Assembly (NCBI GenBank): GCA_963823945.1
Contig: CAWGNK010000013.1
Coordinates: forward strand, 1 to 13,132
Origin: Bog-793 sp963823945
GTDB lineage: Bacteria; Actinomycetota; Acidimicrobiia; Acidimicrobiales; Bog-793
Length of the DNA: 13,132 bases
Direction of reading: 5' to 3'
Below are positions 5,598 through 11,005 of the stretch, piece by piece. The notes under the pieces were generated by a model, which saw only the letters and a list, made by a program, of their open reading frames with translations, made no database searches and was not told where the DNA came from. The translations under genes were made by a program, and so were the position numbers. Position 1 is the first letter of the stretch; every line of letters begins with the position of its first letter.

Positions 5598-6647
5598 GTG
5601 TCCTTCCTCGAGAACTCGTCCCACCGCCGGCTCAACCCCCTCACCGGGGAGTGGGTCCTCGTCTCCCCGCACCGGGCGCGACGGCCGTGGCTCGGACAGG
5701 TCGAACGGGTCTCCGCCGCCGCGCCGGCCCCCCACGACCCCACCTGCTACCTGTGCCCGGGCAACGAGCGGACGAGCGGTGAGCGGAACCCCGACTACCC
5801 GCACACGTTCGTCTTCGACAACGACTTCCCCGCCCTGCTCGCCGACGCGCCGCCAGACGAGCTGGACTGTGACGGGCTGCTCGTCGCGCGCGGCGAGTCC
5901 GGCATCTGCCGCGTGATCTGCTTCACGCCACGGCACGACCTCGCGCTGGCGAGGATGGATGTCGCCGACGTGACGCGGGTCGTCGCGGCCTGGCGCGCCG
6001 AGTTCACCTCGCTCGCCGGTCACAAGTCGATCCACTCGGTCCAGATCTTCGAGAACCGCGGCGAGATGATGGGCGCGAGCAGCCCCCATCCCCACGGGCA
6101 GATCTGGGCGAGCGCCAGCGTGCCGAACGAGCTCGCCAAGGAGACGGCCTCGCTGGAGGACTTCGCCCGGGCGCACGGCTCGTGTCTGCTCTGCGACTAC
6201 GTCGCCCTCGAGGAGAGGCTGGCGGAACGGGTCGTCTACTCGAACGAGTCCTTCGTCGTCGTCGTCCCGTTCTGGGCGATCTGGCCGTTCGAGACGATGG
6301 TCCTCCCCCGCCGCCACGTCAACGGCCTCGACGCCCTCGGCGACGACGAGGAGGCCGCCTTCGCCGACGCGCTCCACGCCCTTGTCGTTCGCTACGAGAA
6401 CCTCTTCGAGTCACCGTTCCCGTATTCGATGGGGATCCACCAGCGACCGACCGACGATCTCCCCCGCGAAGGGTGGCACCTCCACGCCCACTTCCTGCCG
6501 CCACTCCTGCGCTCGGCGTCGGTCCGCAAGTTCATGGTCGGTTTCGAGCTGCTGGCCTCGCCCCAGCGGGACATCACCCCCGAAGATGCCGCCGGCCGGC
6601 TGCGCAGCCTCCCCGGCCGGCACTACCTCGACGAGGGCGGCGCCTGA
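5598..6647 (+). CDS. galT: Galactose-1-phosphate uridylyltransferase GalT
   Basis: This 349-residue HIT-superfamily enzyme exchanges UMP between UDP-glucose and galactose-1-phosphate. The active site SSPHPHGQIW holds the nucleophile H166 and metal ligand H164. C50 and C53 (CYLC) with H113 complete a zinc site as in the E. coli enzyme. E182, H281, H296 and H298 fall where the second metal site of E. coli GalT lies. The GTG at 5598 follows the galE stop by 3 nt. A GGGGA at 5586-5590, 7 nt upstream, can serve as ribosome-binding site. It is last gene of galK-galE-galT and is followed by a hairpin before converging genes. Confidence 0.95.
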   Translation: MSFLENSSHRRLNPLTGEWVLVSPHRARRPWLGQVERVSAAAPAPHDPTCYLCPGNERTSGERNPDYPHTFVFDNDFPALLADAPPDELDCDGLLVARGESGICRVICFTPRHDLALARMDVADVTRVVAAWRAEFTSLAGHKSIHSVQIFENRGEMMGASSPHPHGQIWASASVPNELAKETASLEDFARAHGSCLLCDYVALEERLAERVVYSNESFVVVVPFWAIWPFETMVLPRRHVNGLDALGDDEEAAFADALHALVVRYENLFESPFPYSMGIHQRPTDDLPREGWHLHAHFLPPLLRSASVRKFMVGFELLASPQRDITPEDAAGRLRSLPGRHYLDEGGA

Positions 6648-6662
6648 CCGCACAAGGACCCG

Positions 6663-6681
6663 CCCGCCGTCGACCGGCGGG
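6663..6681. terminator. Hairpin between converging galT and membrane-protein genes
   Basis: CCCGCCG (6663-6669) / CGGCGGG (6675-6681) is a perfect 7-bp stem with a 5-nt loop in the short gap between two converging genes. No T-run is present on either strand. Its position supports a role as bidirectional terminator. Confidence 0.5.
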
Positions 6682-6705
6682 AAGGCTTGCCAGACGATCT
6701 CGGCA

Positions 6706-6957
6706 TCACACCTCGCTCGCGCCGCGCTCGCCGGCGGCCCCGCGATGGGCCGAGGCGCGTCCCCGGTAGGTGCTCGCGAGCAGGAACACGACGGTGAGCC
6801 CCACGACGACCGTCAGCCCCGCGGGCCCGTCGTGGCGCAACAGGGCGGCCGCCCCGACGACGAGGAGCGTGCCGACGAAGAGCTCGGGCGTGTCGCCGAT
6901 GAGAAAGTCCCACCAGAAACGGCCGAAGGCGACCGCGGCCCGCCGCACGTGCCTCAT
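6706..6957 (-). CDS. Small two-helix membrane protein, unknown function
   Basis: This 83-residue protein has a basic N-terminus and the segment RFWWDFLIGDTPELFVG. Two hydrophobic helices follow (about residues 24-40 and 46-62), with a short charged loop RHDGPAG between them and an Arg/Gly/Ala-rich tail. The ATG at 6957 overlaps the upstream gene's stop as ATGA, so the two are translationally coupled and probably act together. An upstream ATG at 7044 gives a longer frame, but that extension is Arg/Pro-rich and lies inside the preceding gene. The WWDF-x2-GD motif looks like one shared by small actinobacterial membrane proteins; I cannot assign a function. A partner or regulator of the neighbouring transporter-like protein is a reasonable inference. 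Confidence 0.7.
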   Translation of the reverse strand: MRHVRRAAVAFGRFWWDFLIGDTPELFVGTLLVVGAAALLRHDGPAGLTVVVGLTVVFLLASTYRGRASAHRGAAGERGASEV

Positions 6958-7748
6958 CGGACCGCACCCTCCCTGCCGGCGAGCGCGGCGACCTCGCGCG
7001 GGGCGGGGCGGAGGAGCGCCCGCATCCGGGCCACCGCGAGCCACGTCACGCCGACGAAGCCGGAGACGAGGACCGGCACCGCGAGATCTGATCCCGGCCA
7101 GTGCAGCCCCATCCCCTCGGCGACCCAGAACACGCCGAAGCTCGTCAACATGATGCCGACCGCCATCTTGAGGACGTTCTCCGGAATGGCCGAGAGCTGG
7201 CGGGCGACGAGCGCGCCGGCGGTGCCGATGGTGATCACCGCCGCCGCGGCGGAGGCCGCCGCGAGGCCGAGGCGATGGGCGCTCGCGCCGAGGCTCAGCA
7301 CGATGAGCACGACCTCCATCCCCTCGAGGAGCACCGCCTTGAACGAGACGACAAACGCGAGGGCGTCACGCCGCGGGGCCGGGCCCCGGCCCGAACCCGA
7401 CGGGTCCTGCAACCGGGAGACCGTGTCGGCATAGATCCGGTCCTCGTCGTGTGGGGCGCGGTGCCCACTCGCCCGCAGGATCGCCTTGCGGAGCCACGAC
7501 AGCCCGAGCACGAGCAGCAGCGCGCCGATCACGACCCGCAGCGTCGCGATCGGCACATAGCGCACGAGCGGTACCCCGACGACCCCCACGAGCACCGAGA
7601 GCAGCGCGACCCCGGCGGCGCTGCCCTCGAGCGCCGAGCGCCAGCCCCGCGTCGCCCCCGTGGCGAGCACGATCGTCAACGCCTCCACCGTCTCGACCGC
7701 GCTCGCCAGGAAGACCGCCAGTGCGAGCGTCACCTCCGTCGTCGACAC
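6954..7748 (-). CDS. Polytopic membrane protein with internal duplication, FTR1-like glutamate motifs
   Basis: This 264-residue integral membrane protein has about seven hydrophobic segments in two halves separated by a hydrophilic loop (about residues 93-127). The halves look duplicated. SAVETVEALTIVLATG (E19, E22) matches LLEGMEVVLIVLSLG (E142, E145). TLRVVIGALLLVLGLSWL (69-86) matches VLKMAVGIMLTSFGVFWV (192-209). Paired E-x2-E within helices followed by an IVL stretch recalls the REGLE helix of FTR1 iron permeases and the metal-binding helices of the LysE/GDT1 group, so a cation transporter is a plausible guess. It resembles uncharacterised proteins of the COG4280 kind; that assignment is from memory. 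The GTG at 7748 is the first start in frame with the hydrophobic N-terminus. It overlaps the next gene by ATGA. Confidence 0.75.
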   Translation of the reverse strand: MSTTEVTLALAVFLASAVETVEALTIVLATGATRGWRSALEGSAAGVALLSVLVGVVGVPLVRYVPIATLRVVIGALLLVLGLSWLRKAILRASGHRAPHDEDRIYADTVSRLQDPSGSGRGPAPRRDALAFVVSFKAVLLEGMEVVLIVLSLGASAHRLGLAAASAAAAVITIGTAGALVARQLSAIPENVLKMAVGIMLTSFGVFWVAEGMGLHWPGSDLAVPVLVSGFVGVTWLAVARMRALLRPAPREVAALAGREGAVR

Positions 7749-7931
7749 CTGCTCGCTCTCCGCCTTCCGTCGCCGGGTCGTCCGCCGGCCAGTCGCTCGC
7801 CCGGGCTACCGAGGGGCCATGTCCGGCCCGATCGTACCCGGGGGGCGCGACCGTCCCGGGTGTCCGCCCGCACCGACGGGGCGCGGTTCGCGTCGTCTCA
7901 GATCGCGGCCCACCCGGGGCTAAGGTTGTCG

Positions 7932-7976
7932 TTGGACGGATCCGCGGCAGGTGACGGTTGGACGCGGCACGTCCAA
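7932..7976 (+). promoter_or_regulatory. TTGGAC boxes upstream of pfkA (putative operator)
   Basis: TTGGAC occurs at 7932-7937 and again at 7958-7963, 26 nt apart. The second copy forms a perfect inverted repeat with GTCCAA at 7971-7976, spacer 7 nt. The flanks of the direct copies also match (GTTGGACG in both). The cluster ends 31 nt before the pfkA start codon and 15 nt before its Shine-Dalgarno. A regulator site is inferred; no candidate regulator is adjacent. Confidence 0.45.
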
Positions 7977-7991
7977 AGGGCTCTATCTCGC

Positions 7992-7997
7992 AGGAGG
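7992..7997 (+). promoter_or_regulatory. Shine-Dalgarno site of pfkA
   Basis: AGGAGG, 10 nt before the TTG at 8008. It supports the TTG as start rather than the in-frame GTG at 7951, although the spacing is on the long side. Confidence 0.65.
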
Positions 7998-8007
7998 TCG
8001 CCAAGCA

Positions 8008-9039
8008 TTGCGCCTAGGAATCCTCACCGGCGGCGGTGACTGTCCCGGCCTCAACGCGGCCATTCGGGCCGTCGTCCGCCGCGCCGCAGTCACCTACTCG
8101 GACGACGTCGTCGGGTTCCACTACGGCTGGGAGGGCCTCGTCGAGGACGACGCCGTCCCGCTCGACGCCATCACGTGTCACGGCATCCTCCCGCGCGGCG
8201 GGACGATCCTCGCCACGTCACGGTTCAATCCGTTCAAATCCCCCGCCGACACGGACAGGATCAAGGCGACCATCGCCCGCCGGAACATCGACGCGCTCAT
8301 CGCCATCGGCGGCGACGGCTCGCTGCGCATCGCCCGCGACGTGTCCGGCCTCGGGATTCCCGTCGTCGGGATCCCGAAGACGATCGACAACGACGTCAAC
8401 GCGACCGACTCGACGATCGGCTTCGACACCGCGGTCCAGATCGCGGTCGACGCCGTTGACCGCCTCCACACGACCGCCGACTCACACAGCCGGGTGATCG
8501 TCTGCGAGGTGATGGGCCGCGAGGCCGGTTGGATCGCGGTCTATGCCGGCCTCGCCGGTGGCGCCGCGGTCATCATCGCCCCGGAGGAACCGTTCGACAT
8601 CGACCAGACGTGCGCGCACCTGACCCGCCGCCACGCCAAGGGCCGCTCCGGTTCGGTCGTCGTCATCGCCGAGGGGGCCAAGCCCCTGAAGGGCACCATC
8701 GACCTCCCCACCGCCGTGCTCGACCAATATGACCGCGAACGGCTCGGCGGCATCAGTGCGGTCGTCGCCCGCGAGATCGAGGCCCGGACGGGCTTCGAGT
8801 CCCGGGTCACGATCCTCGGCCACCAGCAGCGCGGCGGCACGCCGACCGCGGCCGACCGTGTGCTGGCGACCCGCTTCGGCGTCGCCGCCGTCGACGCGGC
8901 GCACGACGGCGCCTTCGGCACGATGGTCGCCCTGCACGCCCAGGAAATCGTGCGTGTGACGTTCGACCAGGCGCTTGACGAGCTGAAGCTGGTCCCGCGC
9001 GACCTGATGGACCGGGTCGCCAACACCTTCACCGACTAG
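8008..9039 (+). CDS. pfkA: 6-phosphofructokinase (group III-type PfkA)
   Basis: This 343-residue phosphofructokinase makes fructose-1,6-bisphosphate from fructose-6-phosphate in glycolysis. Motifs are LGILTGGGDCPGLNAAIR (residues 3-20), the donor loop IGGDGSLRIA (100-109, with G104), the catalytic segment GIPKTIDNDV (121-130, K124 and D127), EVMGREAGWIA (167-177) and GHQQRGGTPTAADR near the C-terminus. G104 is the residue usual in ATP-dependent enzymes. K124 is usual in pyrophosphate-dependent ones, but this combination is known in group III actinobacterial enzymes, so ATP is the likelier donor. The TTG at 8008 is preferred over the GTG at 7951: AGGAGG lies 10 nt upstream, and MRLGILTGGGD is the normal family N-terminus. 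It converges on the pirin gene. Confidence 0.94.
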   Translation: MRLGILTGGGDCPGLNAAIRAVVRRAAVTYSDDVVGFHYGWEGLVEDDAVPLDAITCHGILPRGGTILATSRFNPFKSPADTDRIKATIARRNIDALIAIGGDGSLRIARDVSGLGIPVVGIPKTIDNDVNATDSTIGFDTAVQIAVDAVDRLHTTADSHSRVIVCEVMGREAGWIAVYAGLAGGAAVIIAPEEPFDIDQTCAHLTRRHAKGRSGSVVVIAEGAKPLKGTIDLPTAVLDQYDRERLGGISAVVAREIEARTGFESRVTILGHQQRGGTPTAADRVLATRFGVAAVDAAHDGAFGTMVALHAQEIVRVTFDQALDELKLVPRDLMDRVANTFTD

Positions 9040-9047
9040 GGCGGCCC

Positions 9048-9059
9048 GCCGGGCCCGGC
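9048..9059. terminator. Palindrome between converging pfkA and pirin genes
   Basis: GCCGGGCCCGGC is a perfect 12-bp palindrome filling most of the 20-nt gap between the two converging stop codons. It could stall polymerase from both sides. No T-run is present and the function is inferred. Confidence 0.3.
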
Positions 9060-10007
9060 TCAGTCGGCGGGGATCTCCCCCAGCCGGCCGTGCCGGTAGT
9101 CCTCGAAGGCCTGCCGGATCTCCGCGTCGGTGTTCATGACGAACGGCCCGTACCAGGCGACAGTCTCGCCGATCGGTGCGCCGCCCAGCACGAGGACGTC
9201 GAGCCGGGGTGTGTGCCCGTCCTGGCGGCGGTCCGCCGCGACGACGAGATGGTCGCCGCTCCCGAACGCCGCGAGCTCCCCCGCCTCGACTGGCCGGGCC
9301 GCGCGCGAGACGGTTCCCCGTCCGGCGAGCACGTACACCAAGGCGTTGTCGCCGGGCTGCCAGGGAAGTTGCAGCGTCGCCCCGGGTTCGATCGTCGCGT
9401 GCACGAGCGTGATCGGCGTGTGCGTCGTGCCCGGCCCGCGGTGGCCGCCGACCTCGCCGGCGATGATGCGGACGAGGGCGCCCGCGTCAGGCGAGGTGAC
9501 GAGGGCGACGTTGCCGGCGCCGATGTCCTGGTAGCGCGGCGCGATCCACTTGTCGGCCGACGGCAGGTTCACCCACAGCTGGATGCCGTGGAACAGCCCT
9601 CCCGCCGCGACGAGCTCCTCCGGGGGGGCCTCGATGTGCAGGATTCCCGCGCCGGCCGTCATCCACTGCGTGTCACCGTTCGTGATGAGGCCACCCCCAC
9701 CGTGCGAGTCCCGGTGGCGGAACGTCCCGTCGATCATGTAGGTGACGGTCTCGAAACCGCGGTGCGGGTGCCACGGCGTCCCCTTCGCCTCGCCCGGCGC
9801 GTACTCGACCTCACCCATCTGGTCCATGTGGACGAACGGGTCGAGCTCCGCCAGCGGCAGACCCGCGAAGGCGCGCCGGACCGGGAAACCCTCGCCCTCG
9901 AGGCCGCGCGTCGCCACCGTCACGGACCGCACCGGTCGCTCCACGCCGGTCACGACGGCGTCGAGGCGCGGCAACACCAACAGATCTTCCACCGTCACTG
10001 CCGGCAC
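9060..10007 (-). CDS. Pirin-family cupin protein (quercetin 2,3-dioxygenase-like)
   Basis: This 315-residue bicupin of the pirin family has the N-terminal metal site fully formed: H80 and H82 in WHPHRGFETVTYMIDG, then H124 and E126 in GILHIEAPPE, matching the His-His-His-Glu set of pirins. The conserved DPFVHMDQMG and FRHRDSHGGGG segments are also present. The C-terminal cupin (about residues 180-280) includes TLQLPWQPGDNALVYVLAGRG and ends with WYGPFVMNTDAEIRQAFEDY, typical of the family. Pirins bind iron; some degrade quercetin and others act as redox-sensitive regulators, and the role here is open. The GTG at 10007 has a G-rich tract only 4 nt upstream. GTG at 9998 or 9992 are alternatives, so the true start is uncertain by a few codons. 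Confidence 0.93.
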   Translation of the reverse strand: MPAVTVEDLLVLPRLDAVVTGVERPVRSVTVATRGLEGEGFPVRRAFAGLPLAELDPFVHMDQMGEVEYAPGEAKGTPWHPHRGFETVTYMIDGTFRHRDSHGGGGLITNGDTQWMTAGAGILHIEAPPEELVAAGGLFHGIQLWVNLPSADKWIAPRYQDIGAGNVALVTSPDAGALVRIIAGEVGGHRGPGTTHTPITLVHATIEPGATLQLPWQPGDNALVYVLAGRGTVSRAARPVEAGELAAFGSGDHLVVAADRRQDGHTPRLDVLVLGGAPIGETVAWYGPFVMNTDAEIRQAFEDYRHGRLGEIPAD

Positions 10008-10228
10008 GGATCCCCCTCACGGGTCTCATCGGCTCAGGCGTCGAGGCGGCTTGGCCCGCCGCCGGGACGCCTCTTATCCAGGTCAACACCACGACCTGCC
10101 GCGATGTTCCCGCACGACCCCGCGCCCAGCTCCGGCGTTAGGTGCAACGGGAGACCGGCGCCCCAACGTGACGGATGGCCCACGTCCGGGCCGCGGCTCC
10201 CAGTTCGCGGCCCGCCTGAAGGTGGCAC
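10008..10228. promoter_or_regulatory. Divergent intergenic region, pirin gene to membrane-protein operon
   Basis: No gene is seen. It holds an inverted repeat CAGGTC (10079-10084) / GACCTG (10093-10098) with an 8-nt spacer, placed centrally between two divergent genes and therefore a candidate shared operator. No good sigma-70 type promoter was recognised. A strong hairpin lies at the right end next to the downstream ribosome-binding site (separate entry). Confidence 0.4.
10187..10214 (+). promoter_or_regulatory. Hairpin abutting the ribosome-binding site at 10218
   Basis: CGGGCCGCG (10187-10195) and CGCGGCCCG (10206-10214) form a perfect 9-bp stem with a 10-nt loop. The putative Shine-Dalgarno GAAGG (10218-10222) starts 3 nt later, 6 nt before the GTG at 10229. 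The hairpin could end an upstream transcript or tune translation of the membrane-protein operon. Which of these applies is not visible from sequence. Confidence 0.4.
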
Positions 10229-11005
10229 GTGCCGATCGAACCTGACACCCCCCCACCCCGGCGGGGAGCGGAAACCGGAACTGCGAGGCACCAGTCGGGC
10301 GCCTCGGGCCCGCCGTCGCTCGGCGCGGGACACCGGCGCCGCGACCTCGTCGCCTGGGTCGCGCTCAGCCTCGTCGTCGCGACGGTGCTCTGCGTCGTCG
10401 CCCGCTCCGTGGGTCCGCCCCGCTCGGTCACGGCGGCACACCATCCGCCGCACGCCGTCCAGGCGGCGCCGACCAGCCGGCCGGGGGGGATGACAAGAAC
10501 CGGCCGTGCCCACCGGCGACGCCACGAGGATCCAGGACCCTCGACGACCACGACTTCCAGCCTTCCCTCCGCCACGACCATCCCGACGACCGCCACCACG
10601 ACGACCACCGTTCCCGCCACCACGGCGACCACCACGGCCGAGGTACGTCCGGCCACCACCTCGCCGCGGACCCGGACCACGAAGCGCCGTGCCCGGCGCA
10701 CCGTCACGACGCCGACACTGACGGGGACGCTCCGCTACCCCGACGACATCGAGACGTCCATCCCGTTCGCGTCGGCGAGCGGGCTCGCCGCGGTGCGCGC
10801 CTCCTGGCGCGGTGCCGAAGCCCTCAGGATCACCCTCGGCTGCGGCTCCGTCGTCACGTCCGGTGCTGGCACGCACGGCATCTCCCTCGTCGTCGCCGGG
10901 AAACCCGGTCCGTGCACCGTCTCGCTCTCGCTCGGACCCGGCCAGCGCGGCACCGTCGCCTACTCCCTGCGGGTCCAGGTCCCCCCCGCCCCGAGCGCCG
11001 GATGA
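10229..11005 (+). CDS. Single-pass membrane protein with Thr-rich stalk and extracytoplasmic domain
   Basis: This 258-residue protein is unlike any family I can name. A basic, proline-rich cytoplasmic N-terminus (1-38) precedes one transmembrane helix (about 40-58, AWVALSLVVATVLCVVA). A long low-complexity stalk rich in Thr, Pro, Ala and Arg (about 80-165) follows. The C-terminal domain (about 166-252) is probably beta-rich: LTGTLRYPDDIETSI, ITLGCGSVVTSG, GISLVVAGKPGPCTVSLSLG, VAYSLRVQV. It has two cysteines (C205, C229) that could form a disulfide outside the cell. GTG at 10229 has GAAGG 6 nt upstream. Its TGA overlaps the ATG of the next gene (ATGA), so it is translationally coupled to the LysM/BTAD-like protein and probably works with it at the cell envelope. 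Confidence 0.75.
   Translation: MPIEPDTPPPRRGAETGTARHQSGASGPPSLGAGHRRRDLVAWVALSLVVATVLCVVARSVGPPRSVTAAHHPPHAVQAAPTSRPGGMTRTGRAHRRRHEDPGPSTTTTSSLPSATTIPTTATTTTTVPATTATTTAEVRPATTSPRTRTTKRRARRTVTTPTLTGTLRYPDDIETSIPFASASGLAAVRASWRGAEALRITLGCGSVVTSGAGTHGISLVVAGKPGPCTVSLSLGPGQRGTVAYSLRVQVPPAPSAG
10536..10700 (+). repeat. Low-complexity ACC/ACG-rich tract encoding the Thr-rich stalk
   Basis: Degenerate short repeats of the type CGACCACCACG run through this stretch and encode runs of threonine such as STTTTSS and TTATTTTTVP. They are imperfect, and the tract is the most repetitive in the window. It may vary in length between strains. Confidence 0.55.

Larger units (their letters stand above)
7749..8007. 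promoter_or_regulatory. Divergent intergenic region upstream of pfkA
   Basis: No gene is seen. Toward pfkA there are three TTGGAC-type boxes (described separately), TAAGGT at 7921-7926 as a weak -10 candidate, and AGGAGG at 7992-7997, 10 nt before the TTG start. Further left, ACCCGGG (7836-7842) / CCCGGGT (7855-7861) forms a 7-bp inverted repeat with a 12-nt loop that may separate the two transcription units. Confidence 0.4.

Noticed and set aside
4356..6377. Long minus-strand open frame of 673 codons opposite galK-galE-galT
   Set aside because: It lies antisense to three genes with complete catalytic motifs. Its Arg/Val/Asp/Gly-rich composition is the usual mirror of GC-rich codons, with no recognisable domain.
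7951..8007. Earlier GTG start for pfkA at 7951
   Set aside because: It would add 19 residues not found in the family, bypass the AGGAGG site and run through the TTGGAC repeat cluster.
9090..10493. Plus-strand 467-codon open frame opposite the pirin gene
   Set aside because: The minus strand encodes a full pirin with its metal ligands. The plus-strand translation is Arg/Val/Asp-rich with no fold signature.
10536..10700. Possible CRISPR or satellite-like array
   Set aside because: The repeats are short, imperfect and in frame with Thr codons, with no spacer structure. They encode a protein stalk.
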